Origin: Deinococcus hopiensis KR-140
GTDB lineage: Bacteria; Deinococcota; Deinococci; Deinococcales; Deinococcaceae
Direction of reading: 5' to 3'
Assembly: GCA_943327755.2 (NCBI GenBank)
Contig: CALPYF020000011.1
Coordinates: 50,908-114,907 of the forward strand
DNA: 64,000 nucleotides
The notes beneath the pieces were generated by a model. The model searched no databases and was not told the DNA's origin. It saw nothing but the letters and a program-made list of their open reading frames with translations. Each line of letters opens with the position of its first letter. Positions within the stretch are counted from its first letter, which is position 1. A program made the translations under genes and the position numbers. Shown piece after piece: positions 33,547-45,970 of this stretch.

Positions 33547-36363
33547 TCAGCTGGGAGCCGGGCGACGCTGGCGGCCAAACTGCGCGGGCCAGTCCCGCCG
33601 CCACGCGTCGAACTCGGCGGGCGGCAGGGGCCGGGCGAACCGGTAGCCCTGCATGACCGGGCAGCCCAGCGCCAGCAGCGCCGCGACCTGCGCGTCGTCC
33701 TCGACCCCCTCGGCAATCACCTGGAGGTTCAGCGCGCGTCCCAGGCCCACGATCGCGGCCACCAGCGCGCTCGCCTGCGGGCCGCGGCGCTCCGGGGCCA
33801 GGAAGGAGCGGTCGATCTTCAGGGTACTGACCGGGAAGGCATGCAGGTAACTGAGGCTGGAGTACCCGGTGCCGAAATCGTCGATGCTGACCTGCACGCC
33901 CAGGTCGCGCAGGTCCCCCAGGGTGCGCTGCACCTGTTCGATGTGGCGCATCAGGATCGTCTCGGTGACTTCCAGTTCCAGCAGGTGGGCGTCCAGGCCG
34001 CTGCGGCGCAGTTCCCCGGTGATGCTGTCCAGGAAACCGGGATCTGCGAACTGCGCGGCGGAGATGTTCACCGAGACGGGCGTCGGCTGCCCAGCCTGCG
34101 CCCAGCGGCGCGCCTGCGCGCAGGCTTCGCGCAGCACCCAGCGGCCCAGCGGGAGGATCATGCCAGTGTCCTCCGCCACTGGAATGAACGTGGCGGGCGG
34201 GACCGGGCCACTGGGACCGTCCCAGCGCAGCAGGGCCTCGGCGCCCAGAACCTGCCCGCTCAGCGCGTCGATCTTCGGCTGGTAGGCCAGCCAGAACTGC
34301 CCGGTCTCCAGCGCGGCGCGCAGGTCCTGCCGCAGCTGCTGGCGCCGCTGGATGTCCTCGTGCAGCGCGCGCGAGTAGAAGTGGAAGCGGTTGCGGCCCT
34401 CGGCCTTGGCGCGGTACATGGCGGCGTCCGCGTACTTGAGCAGTTCGTCCGGGTCGCGCGCGTCCTGCGGGTACAGCGCGGCGCCCAGGCTCACGGTCAC
34501 CTGCACCGACTGACCGTCGAGCGTCCACGGGGCGGTCACGGCCTGCATGACCTTGGTCATCACGGTCTCCACCTGGGCCGCGCCGCCCACGTCGGGCAGC
34601 AGCACGATGAACTCGTCGCCGCCCTGACGGCTGACGGTGTCCGAGGCGCGCAGGCTGCCCTGCAGGCGCCGCGCGATCTCGCGCAGCAGGGCGTCCCCGG
34701 CGTGATGCCCCAGGGTGTCGTTCACGTCCTTGAAGTGGTCCAGATCGAGGAACAGCACCGCGAAGGCCGTGTCCCGCCGGCGCGCCAGCTGCGTGGCCTG
34801 CGCGATCCGGTCACGCAGCAGCACCCGGTTGGGCAGGTCGGTCAGGGTGTCGTGCTGCGCGAGGTGGCTCATGCGCAGCGCCATGGCGCGGGCCTCGCTG
34901 ACGTCGTGGAAGACCATCACGGCGCCCAGCAGTTCCCCGTCGGCCCCCAGGATGGGCGCGGCCGAATCCTCGATGCTGAACAGCGTGCCGCTGCGGTGGC
35001 GCAGCGCGGTGCCGCTCGCCAGGCCCACGATCTCCCGCCGGTTCAGCGCGACCCGCAGCGGGTTGAGGACCGGTTCCCCGGTGCCCTCCTGCACGAGGGC
35101 CATGACGGTCTCAATGGGCTGTCCGCTGGCGGCCTCGGTCGTCCAGCCGGTCATGCGCTGCGCGACCGGGTTCAGGAACGTGACGTGCCCCTGCGGATCG
35201 GTGGTGATCACGCTGTCCCCGATGCTGGCCAGGGTCACGCGGGCCAGTTCCCGCTGCTCGCGCAGCGCCTGCTCCGCCACGCGGCGCGCGGTGACGTCCG
35301 TGCCCAGCGCGAAAAAGCCCCGCACCTGTCCCGCCTGAAGGTCCGGCACGTACCGCAGTTCGGTGTGCCGCACCTGTCCGGCCGGGTCGGTGATCATCCG
35401 GTCGAAGACCTGCGGCTGGCCGCTCAGGACGGCGTCCATGAACGGGCGGTTCAGACGGTACGAGTCCGCGCCGATCACGTCCTGAATGTGCCGGCCCCGC
35501 ATCTGCTGCGGCGTCTTGCCGAACCAGTCGAGGTACGCGCGGTTCCCGAAGCGGTTGCGCAGCCCGGCGTCCCAGTAGCCGATCATGGCGGGCAAGTTGT
35601 CCAGCAGCACCTGCATGTCCTGCTGCGCCTGCACGCGGTCCGTCACGTCCGAGAGCACCCCGGTGACGCGGGTGACGGGTCCGGACGGGTCGCGCGCCGT
35701 GATCCGCCCGCGCAGCGCCAGCCAGCGCTCGACGCCGTCCGCGCCGCGCTGACGGTACTCGATGTGCATCTGCTCGGCTGCGCCCTGGGCGTGGCGGTGA
35801 TAGGCGCGCAGCAGGCGGGGGCGCTCGGCGCGCGGCACGCTGCGCCACCAGTCGCGCAGGTCACCGCCGGCCAGGTCCACGCCACCCAGGTGCAGGCAGC
35901 GCTCCGTGCAGTCCAGCGTGCCCTCCAGCGGCCGCCAGTCCCAGATGCCGTCCTGCGTGGCCTCCACGGCGCGGTGCAGCCGTTCGGTGAGGTCCTGCAC
36001 GGCCGTGACGTCCCGCACCTGACTGAGAAAACCGCTTGCCGCCCCGGCCGCGTCCCTGAGGAGCGTGACCTTCACCTGTACGGCCACGGCGCGGCCCGAA
36101 CGGTGCAGGTACCGCTTGGCGTACTCGAAGGTGTCGTGCTCACCGCTCAGCGCGCGCTCGAACTGCGTCCTGGAGCGCGCGGCGTCATCCGGGTGGGTCA
36201 CGTCCCAGACCGTGCGGTGCAGCAAGTCGGTCTGTGCGTAGCCCAGCACGGTGCACAGCGCGTCGTTCACGGCCAGGAACGCTCCGTCTGGCCGCAGGAG
36301 CGCCATCCCGAGTGGCGACTGCCGGAACAGGGTCTCGAGCAGTTGCGTGCGGTGGTCAGGCAT
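33547..36363 (-). CDS. PAS-GGDEF-EAL cyclic-di-GMP protein
   Basis: A 938-residue soluble protein with three or four PAS domains (about 1-500), a GGDEF domain (about 510-665) with intact RQGGDEF near residue 578, and an EAL domain (about 680-925) with intact GAEALLRW near 709 and DDFGTGYSSLSYL. Both catalytic motifs look functional, so it may both make and hydrolyse c-di-GMP, tuned by the PAS inputs. There is no SD before the ATG. TAGAAT at 36404-36409 is a possible -10, and a short ORF (ATG at 36391) overlaps the start. Confidence 0.93.
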   Translation of the reverse strand: MPDHRTQLLETLFRQSPLGMALLRPDGAFLAVNDALCTVLGYAQTDLLHRTVWDVTHPDDAARSRTQFERALSGEHDTFEYAKRYLHRSGRAVAVQVKVTLLRDAAGAASGFLSQVRDVTAVQDLTERLHRAVEATQDGIWDWRPLEGTLDCTERCLHLGGVDLAGGDLRDWWRSVPRAERPRLLRAYHRHAQGAAEQMHIEYRQRGADGVERWLALRGRITARDPSGPVTRVTGVLSDVTDRVQAQQDMQVLLDNLPAMIGYWDAGLRNRFGNRAYLDWFGKTPQQMRGRHIQDVIGADSYRLNRPFMDAVLSGQPQVFDRMITDPAGQVRHTELRYVPDLQAGQVRGFFALGTDVTARRVAEQALREQRELARVTLASIGDSVITTDPQGHVTFLNPVAQRMTGWTTEAASGQPIETVMALVQEGTGEPVLNPLRVALNRREIVGLASGTALRHRSGTLFSIEDSAAPILGADGELLGAVMVFHDVSEARAMALRMSHLAQHDTLTDLPNRVLLRDRIAQATQLARRRDTAFAVLFLDLDHFKDVNDTLGHHAGDALLREIARRLQGSLRASDTVSRQGGDEFIVLLPDVGGAAQVETVMTKVMQAVTAPWTLDGQSVQVTVSLGAALYPQDARDPDELLKYADAAMYRAKAEGRNRFHFYSRALHEDIQRRQQLRQDLRAALETGQFWLAYQPKIDALSGQVLGAEALLRWDGPSGPVPPATFIPVAEDTGMILPLGRWVLREACAQARRWAQAGQPTPVSVNISAAQFADPGFLDSITGELRRSGLDAHLLELEVTETILMRHIEQVQRTLGDLRDLGVQVSIDDFGTGYSSLSYLHAFPVSTLKIDRSFLAPERRGPQASALVAAIVGLGRALNLQVIAEGVEDDAQVAALLALGCPVMQGYRFARPLPPAEFDAWRRDWPAQFGRQRRPAPS

Positions 36364-36493
36364 GGTGGAAGGAGGACGCGAACCTGTTCATGAGCTTGCG
36401 TTCATTCTATGGCAGGGGCCCCGCGACCCGCCGCGCACTTTTCCCTCCAGCCTCGCTGGAGCCTGAAGGTCACGCAGATGAAGACAAGGAAAC

Positions 36494-36513
36494 AACCCCG
36501 CCGAAGCGAGGTT
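36494..36513 (-). terminator. terminator of the tRNA pair
   Basis: On the minus strand AACCTCG/CGGGGTT forms a 7-bp stem (one G-U) with loop CTTCGG, followed by a GTTTCC stretch, just after tRNA-Val. Confidence 0.55.
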
Positions 36514-36518
36514 GTGTG

Positions 36519-36593
36519 TGGTGGGCGGTATAGGATTTGAACCTACGACCCTTCGCGTGTGAAGCGAATGCTCTACCGCTGAGCTAACCGCCC
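36519..36593 (-). tRNA. tRNA-Val (CAC anticodon)
   Basis: A 75-nt cloverleaf on the minus strand: acceptor GGGCGGT/ACCGCCC, D-arm GCTC...GAGC, anticodon loop TTCACAC (anticodon CAC, reading GTG), T-loop TTCAAAT. CCA is encoded. It lies 6 nt downstream of the CAU tRNA. Confidence 0.96.
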
Positions 36594-36599
36594 GTGTTG

Positions 36600-36676
<77 letters not shown>

Positions 36677-36715
36677 CAGAGCTTTTCTTGGCCGCCCTCG
36701 TTCAGGGCGAGGGGA

Positions 36716-36744
36716 AGTGTACCAACGGGCCAGGGGCTTGTCAA
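36716..36744 (-). promoter_or_regulatory. consensus promoter of the tRNA pair
   Basis: On the minus strand a perfect TTGACA (36739-36744), exactly 17 bp, TACACT (36716-36721). This is the strongest promoter match in the window. Confidence 0.88.
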
Positions 36745-36798
36745 ACCCCCACCCCGGCCCTGCCTGAGTGACGCGCGTGCGGGGGCGCGGCGGGCGGG

Positions 36799-36804
36799 TA
36801 GAGT
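36799..36804 (+). promoter_or_regulatory. -10 element TAGAGT, leaderless-type
   Basis: TAGAGT precedes the glgA ATG (36812) by 7 nt and decides this start over an ATG three codons upstream. Confidence 0.55.
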
Positions 36805-36811
36805 GCGGGGC

Positions 36812-38200
36812 ATGCGTGTCGTGCATGTGGCGTCCGAGGTGTTCCCGTTCTCGCGGTCCGGTGGGCTGGGCGACGTGCTGGGCGCGCTGCCGGCGCAGCA
36901 GGCGCGGCTGGGCGCGGCGGTGACGGTGGTCTCGCCGTGGTACGCGGATATCGCGCAGCCCGTGCGGGAGGTCTGGCGCGGGGCGCTGGACGCGCCAGGG
37001 TCGGTGCCGCTGGTGGACGTGCGGGTGGGGGAACTCGTGCAGGGCGGCGTGCAGTTCCTGTTCGTGGGGCTGGGCGCGTTCGACCGGCCGGGGCTGTACT
37101 TCCCGGATGACGTGTGGCGGTTCACGCAGTTCGCGCGGGCGGTGCTGCCTGCGCTGGAGCGGGTGGGCGTCACGCCGGACGTGCTGCACGCGCACGACTG
37201 GCAGGCGGGTCTGGTGGTGGCCCTGGGGCGCCTGGCGGGGCTGCGGGCGGTGTTCAGTGTGCACAACCTCCAGTACCAGGGGCGCTGGAACCTGATCGAC
37301 GGGGCGGGCTGGACGGGCCTGCCGGACTGGGCGTTCACGCACGAGGGCCTGGAATTCCACGGGGACGTGAACCTGATGAAGGCGGGGCTGGTGTTCGCGT
37401 CGCAGGTGACGACGGTCAGTCCGACGTACGCGCAGGAGATCACCACGCCCGAGTACGGCGAGGGCCTGGAGGGCCTGCTGGTGCGCCTGACGCACGAGGG
37501 GCGCCTGAGCGGCATCCTGAACGGCCTGGATCAGGACCGCTGGGACCCGCGCACGGACGCGGACGTCACGCCGTTCGCGGACGTGGCGGGCAAGGCGGCG
37601 TGCGGGGCGGCGCTGCGCGCGGAGTTCGGGCTGGACGCCGCGCCGATCCTGGGGGTGGTCAGCCGCCTGGCCGAGCAGAAGGGCATGGACCTGCTGATCG
37701 GGGCGCTGCCCGAACTGATGCGTGACTGGAACGTGGTGGTGCTGGGCGGCGGGGATCCGCGCCTGGAGGCGGGGCTGCGCGAGTGGGACGCGCACCCGCG
37801 CGTGGCATTCGCGCAGGGCATGAACGAGCCGCTGGCGCACCGCATCTACGCGGGCGCGGACGCCTTCGCGATGCCCAGCCGCTTCGAGCCGTGCGGCCTG
37901 TCGCAGATGATCGCCATGCGCTACGGGACGCTGCCCGTGGTGCGCGAGACGGGCGGACTGGTGGACACCGTCCCGCACGAGGTGGGCTTCCGGTTCGCCG
38001 GGGCGACTCCGCAGGCGCTGACCCGGGCGTGTGCCGAGGCGCGACTGACCTTCGACGACCGCGAGGAGTGGACGGCCCGCGCCGAGGAGGCCATGAGTCT
38101 GGATTTCAGCTGGGACGGCCCGACCCGCGAGTACCTGGGGCTGTACGCCCGCGTCCTGAGCGTCCCGCCGCGCCCCCTGGCGGGCCTGGAGGGCCTGTGA
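36812..38200 (+). CDS. glgA: glycogen synthase (ADP-glucose type, GT5)
   Basis: A 462-residue GT-B enzyme elongating alpha-1,4-glucan from ADP-glucose. N-terminal MRVVHVASEVFPFSRSGGLGDVLGALP contains the donor-binding loop (family KxGGL, here RSGGL). Also seen are HAHDWQAGL, FSVHNLQYQG, VSRLAEQKGMDLL, and the C-terminal SRFEPCGLSQMIAMRYGTLPVVRETGGL donor site. The length is slightly shorter than enterobacterial GlgA, normal for this phylum. The next gene overlaps its stop by 4 nt (GTGA). Confidence 0.96.
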   Translation: MRVVHVASEVFPFSRSGGLGDVLGALPAQQARLGAAVTVVSPWYADIAQPVREVWRGALDAPGSVPLVDVRVGELVQGGVQFLFVGLGAFDRPGLYFPDDVWRFTQFARAVLPALERVGVTPDVLHAHDWQAGLVVALGRLAGLRAVFSVHNLQYQGRWNLIDGAGWTGLPDWAFTHEGLEFHGDVNLMKAGLVFASQVTTVSPTYAQEITTPEYGEGLEGLLVRLTHEGRLSGILNGLDQDRWDPRTDADVTPFADVAGKAACGAALRAEFGLDAAPILGVVSRLAEQKGMDLLIGALPELMRDWNVVVLGGGDPRLEAGLREWDAHPRVAFAQGMNEPLAHRIYAGADAFAMPSRFEPCGLSQMIAMRYGTLPVVRETGGLVDTVPHEVGFRFAGATPQALTRACAEARLTFDDREEWTARAEEAMSLDFSWDGPTREYLGLYARVLSVPPRPLAGLEGL

Positions 38201-39084
38201 CCGCGCCCGACGGGGCCGGGCCGGACCGGATGGGGCCGGACGGGGCCGTGCACGTCGAGCGTCTGTCCGGCGAGGGCCTGACGACCGCGCTGGCCGCGCT
38301 GTACGACGCGCCCCAGGAGGCGATCGCGTGGATGGCGGACGTGTGCACGGCGGCGTGGGTGGCGTTCGAGGTGCAGTCCGGCGAGGACGGCGAGCCGCGC
38401 GAGGTGGTCCTGGGCGCCGCCGGGACGCGGCCCAGCCCGGCGCACGGCGCGGAACTGCTCGGCGGCGTGTTCAGCGGGCCGCTACGCGAAGGCGCGGCGC
38501 TGGCCCTGGCGGACGCCGCGCGCGCCGAGGTGGGCCGCGCGTACGTGTTCGCCGACGGGCACCTGTTCCCACCCGAGCCGTTCCTGACGCTGGGCTGGCG
38601 CGAGACCGGCGCGTACCGCCGCCTGGAGGGCCGCGTGCCCTACCGGCACGTCACGCCCCCGGACGGCGTGACCCTGCGCGCCCTGGCCGACACGCCCCAC
38701 GCGGCGCGACTGGAGGCGCTGCGAACCTACGAGGACCGCATCGGGCACCACGCGGTCCACGAGGACGCCGCGCGGGACGGCGCGGGCGATTTCGACGCAC
38801 ACGTCAGCGTAATCGCGCTGGACGACCAGGGACGCGGGATCGGCGTGTGCCGCGCCGCCATCGAGGACGGGCAGGGCCGCGTGGACGCGCCGGGCGTGCA
38901 CCCGCTGTGGCGGCACACGGCGCTACGCTCGGCGCTGCTGAACGAGGTGAACACCCACCTGCGCGCGCGCGGCGTCACGCAGCTCAGCATGGACTCCTGG
39001 GGCGACACGCCCGAGGACCTCGCGCACGACCTGAAGTGGGGCCTGCACGTCGTGGACGAGACGCCGCTGCTCAGCTCGCCCTGA
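38197..39084 (+). CDS. GNAT-like acetyltransferase family protein
   Basis: A 295-residue protein. The second half (about 215-285: VSVIALDDQGRGIGVCRAAIEDGQGRVDAPGVHPLWRHTALRSALLNEVNTHLRARGV) follows the GNAT beta4-alpha3 acetyl-CoA-binding pattern, although the usual Q/RxxGxG/A loop is weak. The first half may be a degenerate GNAT repeat (AYVFADGHLFPPEPFLTLGWRETGAYRRLEGR). The GTG start overlaps the glgA stop; the first codons repeat a Gly-Pro-Asp motif. Substrate unknown. Confidence 0.6.
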   Translation: MTAPDGAGPDRMGPDGAVHVERLSGEGLTTALAALYDAPQEAIAWMADVCTAAWVAFEVQSGEDGEPREVVLGAAGTRPSPAHGAELLGGVFSGPLREGAALALADAARAEVGRAYVFADGHLFPPEPFLTLGWRETGAYRRLEGRVPYRHVTPPDGVTLRALADTPHAARLEALRTYEDRIGHHAVHEDAARDGAGDFDAHVSVIALDDQGRGIGVCRAAIEDGQGRVDAPGVHPLWRHTALRSALLNEVNTHLRARGVTQLSMDSWGDTPEDLAHDLKWGLHVVDETPLLSSP

Positions 39085-39133
39085 CCTGCGCGCTGAACGT
39101 GGGCGGCGGCGCGGTCGAATTGCGCCGCTGAGG

Positions 39134-39139
39134 TACCAT
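39134..39139 (+). promoter_or_regulatory. -10 element TACCAT, leaderless-type
   Basis: TACCAT precedes the GTG start (39147) by 7 nt. A leaderless GTG start is notable. Confidence 0.45.
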
Positions 39140-39146
39140 CGGGGGT

Positions 39147-39926
39147 GTGAATCTCGCGGTGGTGCTCGTTTCTCCTAAAACTCCTGGCAATATCGGTTCG
39201 GCGGCGCGCGCCATGCTGAACATGGGGGCGCGGGACCTGCGGCTCGTCGCGCCGCGCTGCGATCACCTCGATTCCGGCGCGGTGGCGATGGCGGTCCACG
39301 CGGCGGACCTGCTGCGCGAGGCGAAGGTGTACCCGACGCTGCGCGAGGCGCTGGCCGACCGGGACCTCAGCGTGGGCACCACGGCGCGCCTGCGGGCGGA
39401 CCTGGCCCCGCCGCAGCACCCGGCGTACGTGCGTCCGCTGGTGCGGGCGGCGGCCGCGCCCGCGCTGGTGTTCGGCCCGGAGGAGACCGGGCTGATCAAC
39501 AGCGACCTGGAGCAGTGCCAGCTGGCGGTGCGCATCCCGACCGGGGATTACGCGAGCCTGAACCTCGCGCAGGCGGTACTGCTGGTCTGCTACGAGTTCC
39601 TGCAGGGGCAGGACGAACTGCCCGAGCGGCAGCGCAAGACCGCCACGCGCGAGGAGATGGAGGCCCTGTACGGGCACCTGCGTGAGACGATGACCCTGAT
39701 CGGGTACACGGACGCGGTGCGGGCGCGGCACACGCTGCGGCTGTGGCGGGCGACGCTGGACCGCGCGCTGATGAGCAGCGCCGAGAGCCGCCTGTTCCGC
39801 GGGCTGCTGCGGCAGGTGCAGTGGAAGGTGGAGGACGCCGCCGCGCGCGGCACGACCGCACCCCGGCAGGCGCCCGCGCCGGACGCCCCGGAGCTGGACC
39901 TGCCGGACACCGAACCGGACCGCTGA
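39147..39926 (+). CDS. TrmJ-like SpoU-family tRNA/rRNA methyltransferase
   Basis: A 259-residue SPOUT methyltransferase: VVLVSPKTPGNIGSAARAMLNMGARDLRLVAP is the motif 1 region with the N-G residues, ALVFGPEETGLINSDLEQC motif 2, and IPTGDYASLNLAQAVLLVCYEF motif 3 with the knotted AdoMet site. The C-terminal helical extension (EEMEALYGHLRETMTLIGY) is typical of TrmJ, which 2'-O-methylates position 32 of tRNAs. The tail is Pro/Asp-rich and variable. Exact target is inferred from family resemblance. Confidence 0.88.
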   Translation: MNLAVVLVSPKTPGNIGSAARAMLNMGARDLRLVAPRCDHLDSGAVAMAVHAADLLREAKVYPTLREALADRDLSVGTTARLRADLAPPQHPAYVRPLVRAAAAPALVFGPEETGLINSDLEQCQLAVRIPTGDYASLNLAQAVLLVCYEFLQGQDELPERQRKTATREEMEALYGHLRETMTLIGYTDAVRARHTLRLWRATLDRALMSSAESRLFRGLLRQVQWKVEDAAARGTTAPRQAPAPDAPELDLPDTEPDR

Positions 39927-39961
39927 GTCCGGCCGGGACGGCTCGCCCGGCGGGTCGGGCC

Positions 39962-39967
39962 TAGACT
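39962..39967 (+). promoter_or_regulatory. -10 element TAGACT, leaderless-type
   Basis: TAGACT precedes the kinase ATG (39974) by 6 nt. Confidence 0.5.
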
Positions 39968-39973
39968 GGGGGC

Positions 39974-41779
<1,806 letters not shown>

Positions 41780-41844
41780 GCGCGTGGGTGAAGTTCCGCA
41801 CACTTAAGGTCCGGTGTGGCAGGCGGCTGTGACGCCCGGCCCTC

Positions 41845-41850
41845 TACCCT
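41845..41850 (+). promoter_or_regulatory. -10 element TACCCT, leaderless-type
   Basis: TACCCT precedes ATG 41856 by 5 nt and supports this start for the small ORF. Confidence 0.4.
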
Positions 41851-41855
41851 GCGGC

Positions 41856-42104
41856 ATGACCTTCGCGGATACATCCTTCGAGGCGCGCACCTGGGCGTTG
41901 ATGGGCCTGCTGTCCCGCGCGGACGGGAGCGTCATGACCCTGGCCGAGTACGAGAACGTCTGGGACGAGCTGATGAGTGCCGTCGAGGCGCGCGGGCTGC
42001 GGTTCTCGGGCCGCGCCATGCCGCTGGACCTGGATCATCTGTCGCCACAGGCTGTCCGCGCGGCCCTGCACCCGCAGGACCGCAGCGTGAACGAACCCCT
42101 GTAA
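41856..42104 (+). CDS. hypothetical small protein
   Basis: An 82-residue acidic, soluble protein with no recognised family. It looks mainly helical (EARTWALMGLLSRADGSVMTLAEYENVWDELMSAVEARGL). A -10 hexamer 5 nt before the ATG and third-position GC bias support coding. A GTG 14 codons upstream is a weaker alternative start. It is convergent with the next gene, 19 nt away. Confidence 0.6.
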   Translation: MTFADTSFEARTWALMGLLSRADGSVMTLAEYENVWDELMSAVEARGLRFSGRAMPLDLDHLSPQAVRAALHPQDRSVNEPL

Positions 42105-42123
42105 GCGGAACGCGCGGGGCGGG

Positions 42124-42582
42124 TCAGGCGGACAGGACGGCGCGGATCTTCGCTTCCATGCCTTTCAGGACGCTGGGGTGGCGCAGTGCGGCGACCAGGG
42201 CGCGGGTGGCGTGGTGCTCGCTGCCGCTCAGGGCGTCCTGGAGGTGCTCGCGGATGGCGGGGTGCAGGGTGCCGCGTGGCCACAGCAGGTCGCGCAGCAG
42301 GTCGGCGGCCGGTAAGTCCCCCAGGGGCTGTCCGGCGCGGGTCAGGTGCAGGGTGGCGTGCCCGTGGGCGTCGCAGGTCAGCTGCGTGTGGACGGGGTGC
42401 CCGGCGTGGCGGGTGACGTGTTCCAGCGTCTGCTGGAATGCGCGGGTCAGGTTCAGGGCGAGGCTGCGGCCCAGCAAGGTCAGGCGGGCAGGGTCGTGGG
42501 TGGTGACATGCAGGGTCTGCGTGAGCTGCCGGGCGAGGCGGTCGCCTTCGGTCATCAGGGCGGCGTGGGGGTCTGGGGTCAT
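42124..42582 (-). CDS. hypothetical protein
   Basis: A 152-residue soluble, His- and Leu-rich protein of mostly helical character (ARQLTQTLHVTTHDPARLTLLGRSLALNLTRAFQQTLEHVTRHAG) with no recognised family. The frame stays open to a GTG at 42738, which would add a 52-residue Pro/Ser-rich tail; ATG 42582 is preferred because that tail looks non-coding. No clear promoter is seen. Confidence 0.5.
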   Translation of the reverse strand: MTPDPHAALMTEGDRLARQLTQTLHVTTHDPARLTLLGRSLALNLTRAFQQTLEHVTRHAGHPVHTQLTCDAHGHATLHLTRAGQPLGDLPAADLLRDLLWPRGTLHPAIREHLQDALSGSEHHATRALVAALRHPSVLKGMEAKIRAVLSA

Positions 42583-42607
42583 GGGGGTCTCGGGGTGGGA
42601 AGAGGGT

Positions 42608-42634
42608 GGACGCTGTCTGGACAGCTGGGCGTCC
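42608..42634. other. nested inverted repeat upstream of glgP and the hypothetical gene
   Basis: GGACGC/GCGTCC (42608-42613, 42629-42634) encloses the palindrome GCTGTC-TG-GACAGC-type core (42612-42625). It lies 26 nt upstream of the minus-strand ATG at 42582 and could be an operator or RNA hairpin. The rest of the 252-bp gap to glgP (42583-42834) is Pro/Gly-codon-like GC-rich DNA without other features. Confidence 0.3.
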
Positions 42635-42820
42635 GGGGTGGGGGCATAGGGGGGCGGGCGGCGCGGCGGGGGCCCTGAGCGGTCGGGGACCGGGGGGGCA
42701 CAGGACGCGCCCAGGCACGGCAGGGACAGGATGTCCACCCGGTTTGGGGGGCGGTGGTGGGCCAGTCGCGGGCTCGGGTGGGTCGGGGGCGGCGCTCAGC
42801 AGATAAAGAGAGGCTTAGTG

Positions 42821-42826
42821 TAAGCT
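42821..42826 (+). promoter_or_regulatory. -10 element TAAGCT, leaderless-type
   Basis: TAAGCT precedes the glgP ATG (42835) by 8 nt, at the end of an unusually AT-rich 30-bp stretch. Confidence 0.5.
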
Positions 42827-42834
42827 CATCGGGT

Positions 42835-45351
<2,517 letters not shown>

Positions 45352-45368
45352 GCCCCTCCTGAGCCCTG

Positions 45369-45395
45369 CCCCCTCCCCCGACCGGGAGGGGGTTT
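45369..45395 (+). terminator. intrinsic terminator after glgP
   Basis: CCCCCTCCC/GGGAGGGGG, 9-bp perfect stem, CCGACC loop, followed by TTT. Confidence 0.8.
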
Positions 45396-45450
45396 CTGCT
45401 GTCTGGTCCTCTCCCCCGGACGGTGACAGGGCTGCCCTGTTCACGCCGGG

Positions 45451-45456
45451 TACGCT
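45451..45456 (+). promoter_or_regulatory. -10 element TACGCT, leaderless-type
   Basis: TACGCT precedes ATG 45462 by 5 nt. Confidence 0.45.
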
Positions 45457-45461
45457 CAGGC

Positions 45462-45836
45462 ATGAGCGAACAACTGGAACGCGGGAAACGCAAACGCGCG
45501 CAGGTCATGGGACAGGAGTACGTGGACCGGGCGTTCAGTGGTGACCAGGAGGCGTTCGGTGCGGACTACCAGCGCTTCCTGACCGAGTACGCCTGGGGGG
45601 CGGCGTGGGGCCGCGGGAACCTGACCGACCGCGAGCGGCACATGGTCACGCTGGGCATCCTGGCCGCGCTGGGCTGCGAGCGGGAGTTCGAGGGGCACGT
45701 CCGGGCGACGCGCAACACCGGCGTCAGCGAACGCGACCTGAGTGACGTGCTGCATCAGGTGGCGATCTACGCCGGTGTCCCGGCGGGCCTGAGCGGCTTC
45801 ACGATCGCCAGGAGGGTGTTGGGAGAACAGGAGTAG
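45462..45836 (+). CDS. carboxymuconolactone decarboxylase family protein
   Basis: A 124-residue protein with the CMD fold: a central helix pair LTDRERHMVTLGILAALGCEREFEGHVRATRNTGVSERDLSDVLHQVAIYAGVPAGLSG. It has a single Cys and no CxxC, so it resembles the PcaC-type decarboxylase branch rather than AhpD. The ring-cleavage substrate and other protocatechuate genes are absent here, so the actual reaction is unknown. The start is supported by the -10 spacing. Confidence 0.85.
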   Translation: MSEQLERGKRKRAQVMGQEYVDRAFSGDQEAFGADYQRFLTEYAWGAAWGRGNLTDRERHMVTLGILAALGCEREFEGHVRATRNTGVSERDLSDVLHQVAIYAGVPAGLSGFTIARRVLGEQE

Positions 45837-45885
45837 GCATTCCGGCAGGGCAGACACCCGCCCCCGCCGGGTGGGCGCCGGGTGA

Positions 45886-45891
45886 TCTAAT
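45886..45891 (+). promoter_or_regulatory. possible -10 element TCTAAT
   Basis: TCTAAT lies 7 nt before the ATG of the micro-ORF at 45899. The second base deviates from the consensus A, so the match is weak. Confidence 0.3.
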
Positions 45892-45898
45892 GCCCGCC

Positions 45899-45970
45899 AT
45901 GCCCCGCCCCTTTCCCCACCCTGTCCGCCCCGCAGTGTTGCGGGTCGCCGCCCTGGGGCTCCGGCCTTGA
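45899..45970 (+). CDS. leaderless-type 23-residue micro-ORF overlapping the EamA transporter
   Basis: ATG at 45899 begins MPRPFPHPVRP... and reads 23 codons rich in Pro, Arg, Leu and Val. Its TGA (45968-45970) overlaps the TTG start of the transporter gene (45967-45969) as TTGA. The layout is the same as at 833-877 and 63296-63361: short ORF first, then a non-ATG start that depends on it. No homology is recognised. Confidence 0.4.
   Translation: MPRPFPHPVRPAVLRVAALGLRP

Noticed and set aside
33547..34528. Long Arg/Ala/Gly-rich frames antisense or out of frame to real genes across the window
   Set aside because: High GC makes stop codons rare, so many long chance frames occur. They lack family motifs, and the other frame carries well-conserved proteins.
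36356..36391. Another leaderless micro-ORF before the GGDEF-EAL gene
   Set aside because: The ATG is 12 nt from the -10, outside the spacing of the other cases, and the ORF overlaps the main start in a different manner.
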